Of a stretch of DNA of 64,000 nt, positions 9,293 to 17,550 are shown piece by piece; the stretch's first letter is position 1; every line of letters starts with the position of its first letter. The position numbers and the translations under genes are program-made. The notes beneath the pieces were generated by a model, which saw only the letters and a list, made by a program, of their open reading frames with translations, did not search any database and was not told the origin of the DNA. The stretch spans positions 310,001 to 374,000 of the forward strand of contig NZ_JAOEFC010000001.1 of assembly GCF_025421715.1 (NCBI RefSeq), read 5' to 3'. The DNA comes from Microbacterium festucae. Its GTDB lineage: Bacteria > Actinomycetota > Actinomycetes > Actinomycetales > Microbacteriaceae.

Positions 9293-10084
9293 TCAGTTGC
9301 TGCGGCGCATCGCACGGATGCCGGCCCACAGGCCGACGGCCGCCACGGCGCCTGCAGCGAGCCAGCCCCACAGCACCACGGGGTCGCCGTAGCGTCCCGA
9401 CATCAGCGCGCGCTCGGCCTGCACCACCCAGTTGACAGGGTTGACGGTGGCGACCGCCCGCATCCACGCGGGGCCGTCCTCCAGCGGCAGGAGCATGCCC
9501 GACAGGATCATCAACGGGAAGATGAGCGTCTGCTGCACGCCCCAGAACAGCCACTCGCGGTCCTTCGTGCCGAGTGCGAGCGTGTACGAGAGCGACCCCA
9601 GGCCCACACCGAAGACGGCCAGCAGGGCGAGGCCCACGATGAGCCCGGGCAGGTCGATCGCGAACCCGAAGGGCCACGCGATCAGCACGATCACCACCGC
9701 CTGAACCACGATGGGCGCGATCTCCTTGAGGGCGCGACCCACCAGCAGCGACGAACGCGCGAGCGGAGCGACCAGCGTGCGCTCGTGCGAGCCGGTCATC
9801 ATCTCGTACTGCAGGTTCGACCCGGTCGCTCCGGTGCCGAACAGCACGATCATCACGAGCACGCCGGGCACGAACCACTGCAGGGTCTCACCGATCGGCA
9901 GCCCCGAGGTGCCCACCAGCAGCGGCGCGAACAGCCCCAAGAAGATGAGCGGCTGCACGAGGCTGAAGATCAGGGTGAACGGGTCGCGCGCGACCGGCTT
10001 GAGTTCACGGGTCAGCACGTTCCAGGTGTCGCGGGCGGCGTTGGCGCGCACCGCCGTGTCTGGACGAGGGGTGGTGTCGGTCAT
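9293..10084 (-). CDS. ABC-2 type transporter permease (DrrB-like)
   Basis: A 263-residue integral membrane protein with an amphipathic N-terminal helix (TRELKPVARDPFTLIFSLVQP) and about six transmembrane helices. The pattern (PLIFLGLFAPLL, then PGVLVMIVLFGTGATGSNL) is that of DrrB/ABC-2 daunorubicin-type permeases. Its ATG overlaps the stop of the upstream ATPase gene by four bases, so the two form an exporter. The substrate cannot be read from sequence; drugs, lipids or antimicrobials are possible. Confidence 0.92.
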   Translation of the reverse strand: MTDTTPRPDTAVRANAARDTWNVLTRELKPVARDPFTLIFSLVQPLIFLGLFAPLLVGTSGLPIGETLQWFVPGVLVMIVLFGTGATGSNLQYEMMTGSHERTLVAPLARSSLLVGRALKEIAPIVVQAVVIVLIAWPFGFAIDLPGLIVGLALLAVFGVGLGSLSYTLALGTKDREWLFWGVQQTLIFPLMILSGMLLPLEDGPAWMRAVATVNPVNWVVQAERALMSGRYGDPVVLWGWLAAGAVAAVGLWAGIRAMRRSN

Positions 10085-11130
10085 CGCGAGGCTCCTGTCT
10101 GCTCGGCGGATGCGTCATCCGCGGGTTCTTCGGCCGGCTCCCCCTCGCCGGCTTCGCGCAGTGTGCGGCCGGTGAGTGCGAGGAAGACGTCGTCGAGGGT
10201 CGGCGGCACGCCGGTGGCGCGTTGCACGCGGATGCCGTCGGCATCGAGCGCGCGCACCGCCTGCGGCAGCAACGCGTCGCCGTCGGGGACGGTGACGGTG
10301 ACGGATGCCGCATCCTCACGCCGCACGTCGCGATCGGTGAGGGCCGCGACGATCGGCATCGCTGCGTCGGCGTCGGCGGGCGTGTCGAATCCGAGCGAGA
10401 TCACGTCTCCGGCGAGTTCGGCCTTCAGTCGTGCGGCGGTGTCATCGGCGATGACGCGGCCCCGATCCATCACCATCACCCGCTCGGCGTACCGGTCGGC
10501 CTCTTCGAGGTAGTGGGTGGTGAGGAACACGGTCGTTCCGTGGGAGCGGCGCAGCTCGAGGATGTGCTGCCAGAGATTCGCCCGGCTCTGCGGGTCGAGC
10601 CCGGTCGAGGGCTCATCGAGGAACAGCAGCGGCGGCGCGTGCATCAGCCCGAGGGCCACGTCGAGGCGGCGCTTCTGGCCGCCCGAGAGCTGCTGCACCG
10701 AACGGGCCGCGAAGCTCCCGAGATCGAGCGAATCGATCAGTTCGTCGGCTCGGCGGCGCGCCGCGTGCTTCGACATCCCGTAGAACGCGCCCTGGCTGAG
10801 CAGCTCGTCGCGCGCCCGCTGCGAGAAGCTGCCGCTGGTGAGCTGACCGACGTATCCGATACGCGCCCGCACGTCGGCGGGGCGCTGCAGAATGTCGAAG
10901 CCGACCACCCGGGCGGTGCCGGCGGTGGGCGGGATGAGAGTGGTGAGCATGCGCAGGCTCGTCGACTTGCCCGCGCCGTTGGGTCCCAGGAACGCGACGA
11001 GCTCGCCGCGCGCGACCTGGAACGTGAGGTCCGCGACCGCGGGGGGCTGCTGCGCCGCGGTCGTCTTCTGCTTCTTCGCTGGGAAGCGCTTGGTGAGTGC
11101 CTGCGCTTCGATGATCGGTTCCATCGCCAT
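10081..11130 (-). CDS. ABC transporter ATP-binding protein (DrrA-like)
   Basis: 349 residues. Walker A GPNGAGKST, signature LSGGQKRRLDVALGL, Walker B LLFLDEPSTGLDP and the switch His in VFLTTHYLEEADRYA are all intact. The C-terminal extension after residue 230 (DVISLGF ... PPTLDDVFLALTG) is the DrrA-type regulatory tail. It powers the exporter formed with the downstream permease. TAGCCT lies six bases upstream of the ATG, a leaderless promoter pattern. A divergent WYL regulator starts 62 bases away and probably controls the pair. Confidence 0.95.
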   Translation of the reverse strand: MAMEPIIEAQALTKRFPAKKQKTTAAQQPPAVADLTFQVARGELVAFLGPNGAGKSTSLRMLTTLIPPTAGTARVVGFDILQRPADVRARIGYVGQLTSGSFSQRARDELLSQGAFYGMSKHAARRRADELIDSLDLGSFAARSVQQLSGGQKRRLDVALGLMHAPPLLFLDEPSTGLDPQSRANLWQHILELRRSHGTTVFLTTHYLEEADRYAERVMVMDRGRVIADDTAARLKAELAGDVISLGFDTPADADAAMPIVAALTDRDVRREDAASVTVTVPDGDALLPQAVRALDADGIRVQRATGVPPTLDDVFLALTGRTLREAGEGEPAEEPADDASAEQTGASR

Positions 11131-11151
11131 AGCCCGAGGCTAGAAAGCAAT

Positions 11152-11170
11152 GCGGACAGATTCCGTCCGC
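11152..11170. promoter_or_regulatory. inverted repeat between exporter and WYL regulator (candidate operator)
   Basis: GCGGAC at 11152-11157 and GTCCGC at 11165-11170 form a perfect 6-bp inverted repeat with a 7-base spacer. It sits in the short divergent gap, 10-12 bases beyond the putative -10 of the exporter operon and 22 bases before the regulator start. Binding by the WYL regulator is inferred from position only. Confidence 0.45.
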
Positions 11171-11191
11171 GATCCGTGGGATTCTCGATGC

Positions 11192-12181
11192 ATGTCCGAC
11201 ACGACCGGCCGCGCCCTCTCCCTGCTGAATCTTCTGCAGACGCATCGGCATTGGCCCGGCGCCGAGCTGGCCGACCGCCTCGGCGTCACCGAGCGCACGG
11301 TGCGGCGCGATGTGGAGCGGCTGCGCGACCTCGGATACCGCATCGAATCGACGCCCGGCGCCGCCGGCGGCTACCGGCTGGAGGCCGGCAGCGCCGTGCC
11401 GCCCCTGCTGCTCACCGACGAAGAGGCCGTCGCGATGGCGATCGGGCTGCGACTGGCGGCATCCCAGCGCATCACGACCGGCGTGGAGACCACGATCACG
11501 GCGCTGGCCAAGCTCGAGCAGGTGCTTCCCGCGCCGCTGCGCCGACGGGTCAACGCACTGGCAGAGACCGTGCAGCCGGCGGGGCTGAACGCGGGCGCGC
11601 CCGTCTCGACCGAGGTGCTCGGCGAGCTGGCGCTGGCGTGCCGCGACCACGAACGCGTGCGATTCGTCTACACCGCGGCATCCGGCGAGGTGACCCGCCG
11701 CCGCGTCGAACCGCACGCGCTGGCCCCCGCCGACCGCCACTGGTACTTGCTGTGCTGGGACCTCGATAAGGACGACTGGCGCACCTTCCGCGTCGACCGC
11801 CTCGCCGCCATCGACCACACGCGTGTCCTGTTCTCGCCGCGCCCGCTCACCCCGGAGCAGATCGAGGAGTTCATCCTGGTCGCCCGCTCCTGGGTGCAAC
11901 AGCCCGTGGAAGCGGATGCCGTGATGGCGCTGCCCCTCGCGCAGATGCGCGAGATGTTCGGGCAGTGGGGTCAGGGCGCCACGGCCGAAGGCCCCTCGCA
12001 CACGCGGTGGCCGGTCGGAGGTGCCGACTTCCGCGAGACGATGTACGGCCTGTCCTGGATCCCGGCCGACGTGGAGTACACGACCGACCTCGCAGGTGCG
12101 GCGCGCGACGACCTGCGGGAGACGCTGCAGCGGATGCTGCGCGCCCTCGACGCCTCGCCCCCACCCACCGCCGCGCGCTGA
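11192..12181 (+). CDS. WYL domain transcriptional regulator (YafY/DeoR-like)
   Basis: A 329-residue regulator. The N-terminal winged helix has HWPGAELADRLGVTERTVRR. A WYL domain follows in the middle (DHERVRFVYTAASGEVTRRR, RHWYLLCWDLDKDDWRTFRV) and a WCX-type C-terminal extension follows that. WYL domains sense small ligands or nucleotides in many bacterial regulators. The ATG at 11192 fits the domain boundary; a longer frame adds 14 residues with no support. It is divergent from the DrrAB-like exporter, its likely target. Confidence 0.93.
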   Translation: MSDTTGRALSLLNLLQTHRHWPGAELADRLGVTERTVRRDVERLRDLGYRIESTPGAAGGYRLEAGSAVPPLLLTDEEAVAMAIGLRLAASQRITTGVETTITALAKLEQVLPAPLRRRVNALAETVQPAGLNAGAPVSTEVLGELALACRDHERVRFVYTAASGEVTRRRVEPHALAPADRHWYLLCWDLDKDDWRTFRVDRLAAIDHTRVLFSPRPLTPEQIEEFILVARSWVQQPVEADAVMALPLAQMREMFGQWGQGATAEGPSHTRWPVGGADFRETMYGLSWIPADVEYTTDLAGAARDDLRETLQRMLRALDASPPPTAAR

Positions 12182-12224
12182 GCACCGTCCCCCCGGCGCC
12201 GGGCACCGGGCACCGGGCACCCGC

Positions 12225-12281
12225 CGAGTGTCCAAGACACGCGGCTGGCGCCCGCCGGATGCCGCGTGTCTTGGACAATCG
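12225..12281. repeat. fifth copy of the 57-bp palindrome
   Basis: This copy has the same length and arms as the array at 8816-9209, but with CGGCTGGCGCCCGC in the core and AATCG replacing ACTCG at the right end. It lies just after the WYL regulator stop. Its presence 3 kb away as a single divergent copy shows that the element is dispersed. Confidence 0.88.
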
Positions 12282-12418
12282 ACCCGCCGGCGCCCCGCGG
12301 GGCGCCCCGCGCGCGGCACCAACCCCGCGACATGTGACGCACCGGGAATATTCCGGCGCCGGGGGCGTTGTCACCTGCAGGTTCGGTCTCGTCGTTCCGT
12401 GGACCGAAGGAACCCCTT

Positions 12419-12841
12419 ATGCCGATCTGGCTCGAACAGCTCCGTGGCATCCTGTCGATGCGCGCCGCCACCCACGCTGCGCTTCCCGACCTGCGCCAGC
12501 TGCCGTCCGCCCGTGCCCGTGTCGAGGGAACGCACTTCGTGGCCAACGACCCGGAGCGCCGCCACCGCGCCGATCGCCCCTATGTGCTGCGCCGTCAGCG
12601 TCGCCGCGGGCCGGCGATCGCGGTCTTCGCGCAGGGGCGCAACATCGGCTACGTCGCCGCCGCCCGGGCCGCCGCACTGGCGCCGCTGCTGGACGAGCTG
12701 GGCGGGGCCGCGCTCGTCAACGGCGTGGGCGCGTCACCGCGCAGCACCCGGTTGTGGATGGACCTGCCGACCGACGATGCGCTGTCGCGCTACGTCATGC
12801 TCTACCCGACGGCAGGGGCGGAGACCTCGAGCGCAGGCTGA
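12419..12841 (+). CDS. small hypothetical protein with HIRAN-like features
   Basis: 140 residues, not assigned with certainty. The middle reads VEGTHFVANDPERR, PYVLRRQRRRGPAIAVFAQG and RNIGYVAAARAAALAPLLDE. That order (VxGTx, a basic strand, IAVF, IGY, then a helix ending PLLDE) resembles HIRAN domains, which bind DNA ends, although the usual NPxDxNAV segment is degenerate. AAGGA lies seven bases before the ATG. Upstream, 12345-12354 is a perfect AT-centred palindrome (GGAATATTCC), unusual in this GC-rich setting and a possible operator. An alternative is an unrelated small soluble protein. Confidence 0.7.
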   Translation: MPIWLEQLRGILSMRAATHAALPDLRQLPSARARVEGTHFVANDPERRHRADRPYVLRRQRRRGPAIAVFAQGRNIGYVAAARAAALAPLLDELGGAALVNGVGASPRSTRLWMDLPTDDALSRYVMLYPTAGAETSSAG

Positions 12842-12954
12842 CCGCGCGGTCATGTGACGACTCCTACCGAAATCACAGGTCACACACCTGGCGGTTGTCG
12901 CAGGCCCCCTCTAGCGTGAGATCCGTCCCCGCCGGCACCACCGCCGACGGACAT

Positions 12955-13030
12955 CGCGGCGATCCGGGCGGTCCCGGGCACTGGTTCATACCCACGTGCG
13001 CTGCGGGTTCGACTCCCGCCGTCGCGTCCA
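12955..13030 (+). ncRNA. tRNA-like cloverleaf ending in CCA (putative, CAT anticodon)
   Basis: The 76-base intergenic segment folds as a cloverleaf. A 7-bp acceptor pairs CGCGGCG (12955-12961) with CGTCGCG (13020-13026), with one G-T pair. A short D-like hairpin pairs CCGGG with CCCGG. An anticodon-like hairpin has the loop TTCATAC. A standard T arm pairs GCGGG with CCCGC around TTCGACT, and the segment ends T-CCA. The D loop is too short and T8, A14 and A21 are missing, so it is not a normal tRNA. It may be a decayed tRNA, a tRNA-like RNA or chance. A TAGCGT hexamer lies 37 bases upstream. Confidence 0.4.
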
Positions 13031-13085
13031 GGTTGCAGGTGACGAAAGTCGAGCGGATCGCTCAGTCGTTCGCCATACTGACCAG

Positions 13086-14582
13086 ATGGATGCCGTCAAC
13101 GCGTGGTTGCTGACCTGGGGCGACAACCTCTGGACCTGGATCGTCCTTCCGGTGGTCGTCCTCCTCGGGCTGTATTTCACCGTCCGGTCGGGCGTGGTTC
13201 AGTTCCGCCTGATCCCGGAGATGTTCCGCACGCTGACGGACAAGACCCCGCAGACCGCCGACGGGCGTCCGCAGTCCGTCTCGGCGTTCCAGGCGTTCAC
13301 CATTTCGGCCGCCTCCCGTGTCGGCGTCGGCAATATCGCCGGCGTGGGTACCGCGATCGCCGTCGGCGGGCCCGGCGCGGTCTTCTGGATGTGGGCGATG
13401 GCCTTCATCGGGGGTGCGTCGAGCTTCATCGAGTCTTCCCTCGCGCAGCTGTTCAAGGTGCGCGATGTGGACAGCTTCCGCGGTGGCCCCGCCTACTACA
13501 TGCAACGCGGGCTGAAGGCGCGATGGCTGGGGATCTGGTTCGCGATCATCCTCATCGTCTGCTTCCCGTTCGCGTTCAGCTCGCTCCAGGCCAACACCAT
13601 CGCCGCGACGGTGTCGTCGAGCGTCGGCGACGACCTGCCCTGGCTGCCGTGGACCGTGGGGGCCGGCATCGCTGCACTCACCGGTCTGGTCGTGTTCGGC
13701 GGCGTGCGGCGAATCGCATCGGTCACGCAGTTCCTGGTGCCGATCATGGCCCTGGCCTACCTGCTGCTGGGGATCGTCGTCGTCGCCCTGCACGTCGACC
13801 GGATCGGCCCGGTGTTCGCGGAGATCTTCACCTCCGCGTGGGGCTTCAACGAGGTCGTGGGCGCCGCCTTCGGCTACATCGTGCTCACCGGCGTCAAGCG
13901 CGGGATGTTCTCGAACGAAGCCGGCCTCGGCTCCGCACCCAACGCTGGTGCGAGCGCCGCGGTGACCCACCCGGTCAAGCAGGGTCTCGTGCAGACCCTC
14001 GGCGTCTACTTCGACACCTTCCTGGTGTGCTCGATCACGGCCTTCATCATCCTGGTGTCCGTCCCCGATCTGGCAGGGGCCACGAGAGGGATCGGGCTGA
14101 CCCAGGGCGCTCTGGTGAGCACGCTGGGCGACTGGTCGAACATCGCGCTGAGCATCATCATCTTCCTCCTCGCCTTCTCCTCCATCCTCGGCAACTACTA
14201 CTACGGCGAGTCGAACATCGAGTTCATCTCGACCAGCCGCGCCCTGCTCACCGGTTACCGGCTGCTGGTCATCGTCGCGGTGCTGGTGGGCTCGGTCGCC
14301 GGCGCCGACCTGGTGTGGAACTTCGCCGACGGCGTGATGGGGTTGATGGCCCTCACCAACCTCATCGCCATCGGCCTGCTGTCCGGCATCGCCTTCCGGC
14401 TGCTCAAGGACTACACCGCGCAGCGCCGTGCCGGACGAGACCCGGTCTTCACCCGCGACCGGCTGCCCGGGGTGAGCGGAATCGAGTGCTGGGAGGATGA
14501 GCTCACCGTCACCGGACCGGTCGAGATCGCCGTCACCTCGCGCCAGGCGGCCAAGCACCGCGACCACCTCCACCACGACTGA
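13086..14582 (+). CDS. sodium:alanine/glycine symporter (AGCS family)
   Basis: A 498-residue multi-pass transporter of normal AGCS size. Diagnostic segments are SVSAFQAFTISAASRVGVGN near residue 65, GGPGAVFWMWAMAFIGGASSF, GGPAYYMQRGL and GMFSNEAGLGSAPNAGASA. It imports alanine or glycine with Na+. The ATG is supported by CATACT ending six bases upstream, a leaderless promoter; longer frames run into the tRNA-like segment. The C-terminal tail (about 50 residues after the last helix) is charged and cytoplasmic. Confidence 0.95.
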   Translation: MDAVNAWLLTWGDNLWTWIVLPVVVLLGLYFTVRSGVVQFRLIPEMFRTLTDKTPQTADGRPQSVSAFQAFTISAASRVGVGNIAGVGTAIAVGGPGAVFWMWAMAFIGGASSFIESSLAQLFKVRDVDSFRGGPAYYMQRGLKARWLGIWFAIILIVCFPFAFSSLQANTIAATVSSSVGDDLPWLPWTVGAGIAALTGLVVFGGVRRIASVTQFLVPIMALAYLLLGIVVVALHVDRIGPVFAEIFTSAWGFNEVVGAAFGYIVLTGVKRGMFSNEAGLGSAPNAGASAAVTHPVKQGLVQTLGVYFDTFLVCSITAFIILVSVPDLAGATRGIGLTQGALVSTLGDWSNIALSIIIFLLAFSSILGNYYYGESNIEFISTSRALLTGYRLLVIVAVLVGSVAGADLVWNFADGVMGLMALTNLIAIGLLSGIAFRLLKDYTAQRRAGRDPVFTRDRLPGVSGIECWEDELTVTGPVEIAVTSRQAAKHRDHLHHD

Positions 14583-14637
14583 TGCCACCCGTGCCCGTGC
14601 GCTGGCTGTGACCGCCGCGACCCGTTAGCGTGCCCTT

Positions 14638-15195
14638 GTGAGCGAGATCGACGTCCCCTCTCCGCCCCCGGGGCGTCGGCGCCGCGACGTGCCGACCGGT
14701 GTGATCATGGTGGGCATCGCGGTCATCGCGTGGTGGCCCGCCTTCACGCTCGGGGCGTGGCACGAGATCTTCTTCGACGACATCCTCGCGCTGTGGGCGG
14801 CGGCGACGGCGGCCCTGGCCTTCGTGCTGGTGGAGCATCGACCGGTGGGGGTGCGCCTCGTCCGGGCGCTCGTGCTGCTGCTCCCGTCGGCGTGGGTTGT
14901 GCTCAACTTCGTCGTCGACGACCGCACCGCCGACCTGACGGCGATCGCCCTCGACCTGGCGGCGTTCGCCGTGGTGATCGTCGGCATCCCGTTCACCCTG
15001 TGGGTGCTCGTGACGATCATGTGGCCGGACTTCGCCGGGGGCCTGGCCGGTCGCACGAAGTGGCTCATCGCGGGCGTGGTCCTCGCCATCGTGATCGTCT
15101 CGTTCCTGCTCGGCTGGAATCAGGCGCACTTCCTCACGTGCGAGGACTTCGTCGTGAGCGGCAACTCCGAGCCTCCCGGCTGCACCCCCGGCTGA
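14638..15195 (+). CDS. hypothetical membrane protein
   Basis: The 185-residue protein has a short Pro/Arg-rich N-terminus and about five transmembrane helices (for example VPTGVIMVGIAVIAWWPAF and WLIAGVVLAIVIVSFLLGW). It ends in an external tail with two cysteines (FLTCEDFVVSGNSEPPGCTP) that could form a disulfide. I do not recognise the family. The GTG start has TAGCGT ending six bases before it, so it is likely leaderless and transcribed separately from the symporter. A strong bidirectional terminator follows. Confidence 0.8.
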   Translation: MSEIDVPSPPPGRRRRDVPTGVIMVGIAVIAWWPAFTLGAWHEIFFDDILALWAAATAALAFVLVEHRPVGVRLVRALVLLLPSAWVVLNFVVDDRTADLTAIALDLAAFAVVIVGIPFTLWVLVTIMWPDFAGGLAGRTKWLIAGVVLAIVIVSFLLGWNQAHFLTCEDFVVSGNSEPPGCTPG

Positions 15196-15204
15196 GGCGC
15201 GACG

Positions 15205-15236
15205 AAGGACGGCCTCGCCGGAGCGAGACCGTCCTT
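15205..15236. terminator. bidirectional terminator between convergent genes
   Basis: AAGGACGG-C-CTCGC pairs with GCGAG-A-CCGTCCTT around CGGA, a stem of about 14 bp. It is placed between the hypothetical membrane protein and the CPBP protease, which converge here. Confidence 0.8.
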
Positions 15237-15255
15237 CTGTGGTGAGCGCACGCGC

Positions 15256-16254
15256 TCAGTTCTCGATCATCACCTCCCCGGGGCGGTCGGCGCCCTTGCG
15301 GCGCGGCCGACGCAGGAAGACGGTGAGGGCGATGAGGGTGGCGGCACCCAGCACGAGCGTCCCGAAGACGCTGCCCTCGACACCGAAGGTGCCGCCCGAG
15401 AGCATGTCGGTGCTGTGGGCCGACGGGCCCACGCTCAGCAGCGACGTGGCGTAGCCGTGACCCGAGACCGGCAGGCCGAAGATGTTGCCCTGGAAGAAGT
15501 TCCACCCGGCGTGCAGGCCGGCGATGAGCCAGAGCGAGTTCTGCTTGAGGGCGACGAGGCAGGCGAAGACGGCGTACAGGATGATGTTCGTCAGAATGAT
15601 CGGCTCGAACGACAGGTGCACGAGCGCGAAGATCACCGAGCTGGCGATGATCGCCAGCCACAGCGGCATGCTGCGGGCACCGGACTGCAGCATGTAGCCG
15701 CGGGTCAGCGTCTCTTCGGTCGTTCCCTGGAGGATGAACACGAGCACCAGCGGCAGCAGCGCCAGCAGCGAGCCCCACCCGGTGACCGCGTGGGTCGAGG
15801 CGCCGAAGGAGAGCTGACCGGTGAGCAGCCCGACACCCACGCCCGCGCCCATCATGGCGCCGCCGAGCAGGAATCCGAGGCCGATCTTCTTGAGGCCGCC
15901 CTTGCTCGGGGTGAAGCCGAGGGTGCGTATCCGGCGGCCCTCGACCACGCGCACCCAGAAGAAGAGCGCGAGGAGGGTGACGCCGAAGGAGAACACCTCG
16001 CCGTACTGTGCGAGGGGCGACCCGTCGCCCGGCGAACCGAGGACAATGTTCCCGATCTGGGTGCCGACCAGACCGCCGCCCACCATGATCAGAAGCGAGA
16101 CAGGCCAGGCGATCCACCATGGGATCTTGCGGCGGGCCTCGCCGGCCATGCTCAGTAGGCCGCTGGAAGGCCGCGGAGTCCGCCGAGGCCCGGCGGGCTG
16201 CGCAGAGCCGGATGCCGTTTCGGTGAGGCGGACGGTGGCGGTGGGCGTGGACAT
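15256..16254 (-). CDS. CPBP family intramembrane metalloprotease
   Basis: The 332-residue protein has about eight transmembrane helices. The three CPBP (CAAX protease/bacteriocin-processing) motifs are intact: EETLTRG (EExxxR), FALVHLS (FxxxH) and HAGWNF (HxxxN). Substrates of bacterial CPBP proteins are mostly unknown; some process peptides or give bacteriocin immunity. The ATG at 16254 follows GAAAGGAAG. The gene is divergent from a two-component system across a gap holding a perfect 26-bp palindrome, suggesting it belongs to that regulon. Confidence 0.92.
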   Translation of the reverse strand: MSTPTATVRLTETASGSAQPAGPRRTPRPSSGLLSMAGEARRKIPWWIAWPVSLLIMVGGGLVGTQIGNIVLGSPGDGSPLAQYGEVFSFGVTLLALFFWVRVVEGRRIRTLGFTPSKGGLKKIGLGFLLGGAMMGAGVGVGLLTGQLSFGASTHAVTGWGSLLALLPLVLVFILQGTTEETLTRGYMLQSGARSMPLWLAIIASSVIFALVHLSFEPIILTNIILYAVFACLVALKQNSLWLIAGLHAGWNFFQGNIFGLPVSGHGYATSLLSVGPSAHSTDMLSGGTFGVEGSVFGTLVLGAATLIALTVFLRRPRRKGADRPGEVMIEN

Positions 16255-16349
16255 GATGTGCTTCCTTTCGAGGAGGTTGTGGAGATGATGTCGATGAGTC
16301 CAGACTCCTCCGATGCGCCGTCGGCGTCGTCCGTCCCGGGGAGACACTT

Positions 16350-16375
16350 GGGTGTACTCCCGTGGGAGTACACCC
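16350..16375. promoter_or_regulatory. perfect 26-bp palindrome (candidate response-regulator operator)
   Basis: GGGTGTACTCCC (16350-16361), a GT spacer, then GGGAGTACACCC (16364-16375): a flawless 12-bp inverted repeat. It ends eight bases before the TAGCCT hexamer (16384-16389) of the kinase gene, covering the -35 area, and lies about 96 bases upstream of the CPBP gene on the other strand. Autoregulation by the NarL-type regulator at 17547 is the likely reading. Confidence 0.7.
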
Positions 16376-16395
16376 GCCGGCCGTAGCCTGGGCTC

Positions 16396-17550
16396 GTGAC
16401 CTTCCCGGCTCCGCGGGCGCGAGCCCGCCCGCACCTCTCGGACGTCGCCGTCGCGGCGGCCGCGGCGGCTGTCGCCGTCGTCGGGTGGGTGGCGGCGCCC
16501 GAGGGCTTCACGGTCCCCTCCGCCCTGCTCGTATCGCTCAGCCTCGTCGCACTGGTGTGGCGACGCACCGCTCCCCTCCCGGTGTTCGTGATCGTCACGG
16601 TCCTGTCCGTCGCCGCGACGGCGATCGTCCCGGCAGGAGCTGTCGCACTGCCCGTCGCCGTCGCCGCAGCCGGCGTCGTCGGCAGTGGGCGCGTGCGCTC
16701 GGGGATCCTCTTGTCCGCCGGCGCGATCGTCGCGATCGTCGCGACGATCTGGCTTCGCGGGGCGGCGGTGGCCGACGAGCGTGTGCTGATCGTGTCGCTG
16801 GTGATCGCGCTCGGTGCGGCCGCGGGTCTCGTGCAAGACGCCCGACGCCGCGCATTCGCGGCAGCTGTCGACCGCGCAGAACGCGCCGAAGCGGCCGCAC
16901 GGGCCGAGGCGGCTCAGGCCGTCGCGCAGGAGCGGCTGCGCATCGCGCGCGATCTGCACGATTCCTTGGCGCATCAGATCGCGGTGATCGGCGTGCAGTC
17001 GGGCCTGGCCGACTATGTGATGGATGGCGACCCGGCGGCGGCGCACAGCGCCTTGGCCACCGTACGCGCGGCAGGCGGCGATGCGCTGCACGAGCTCGCC
17101 ACGATGCTTCACCTGCTGCGCAGCGACCACGACGACGCCGCTGTCGCACCCCCGGCCTCGCTGCAGAACCTCTCCTCCCTCGTCGACGCCGCCGCCCGCG
17201 GCGGACTTCGGATCGACGCCGCCACCCGCGGCATTCCCCGCCGCCTCGCCCCCCTGGTCGACGCCGCCGCCTACCGCGTCGCGCAGGAGGGGCTGACCAA
17301 CGCGTCCAAGCACGGCGCCGGTTCGGCAGAGCTGGTCGTCGAGTACACCGATGCGGAGGTGGTCGTCGTTGTCACGAACCCGGTCTCGGGGGCCACCGCG
17401 ACCGCATCCGGGTTCGGCCTGCTCGGGATGCGCGAGCGGATGGATGCCGTCGGCGGCACCGTCTCGCATGCGACCACAGACGGGACCTTCCGGCTTCGAG
17501 CGGCGATACCGGCGCCGCAGCTCACTCCCGCGGAACAGAGGCGGACATGA
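16396..17550 (+). CDS. sensor histidine kinase (NarL/DesK type)
   Basis: A 384-residue kinase. About five membrane helices fill the first 150 residues, then a coiled linker rich in Ala, Glu and Arg. The HisKA_3 helix ERLRIARDLHDSLAHQIAVI holds the phosphoacceptor His. The ATPase has an N box (QEGLTNASKHG) and a G2-like box (GFGLLGMRERMDAVGG). The expected D-box sequence is weak: VVVVVTNPVSG stands where DDGxG is usual. The GTG start has TAGCCT six bases upstream (leaderless). Its stop overlaps the response regulator by four bases. Confidence 0.93.
   Translation: MTFPAPRARARPHLSDVAVAAAAAAVAVVGWVAAPEGFTVPSALLVSLSLVALVWRRTAPLPVFVIVTVLSVAATAIVPAGAVALPVAVAAAGVVGSGRVRSGILLSAGAIVAIVATIWLRGAAVADERVLIVSLVIALGAAAGLVQDARRRAFAAAVDRAERAEAAARAEAAQAVAQERLRIARDLHDSLAHQIAVIGVQSGLADYVMDGDPAAAHSALATVRAAGGDALHELATMLHLLRSDHDDAAVAPPASLQNLSSLVDAAARGGLRIDAATRGIPRRLAPLVDAAAYRVAQEGLTNASKHGAGSAELVVEYTDAEVVVVVTNPVSGATATASGFGLLGMRERMDAVGGTVSHATTDGTFRLRAAIPAPQLTPAEQRRT

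Noticed and set aside
8785..12418. Insertion sequence behind the dispersed palindromes
   Set aside because: No transposase gene, terminal repeats of IS size or target duplications are visible anywhere in the window.
12852..12876. CRP-like site (TGTGA ... TCACA)
   Set aside because: The half-sites are 15 bases apart instead of 6, so this is unlikely to be a CRP site.
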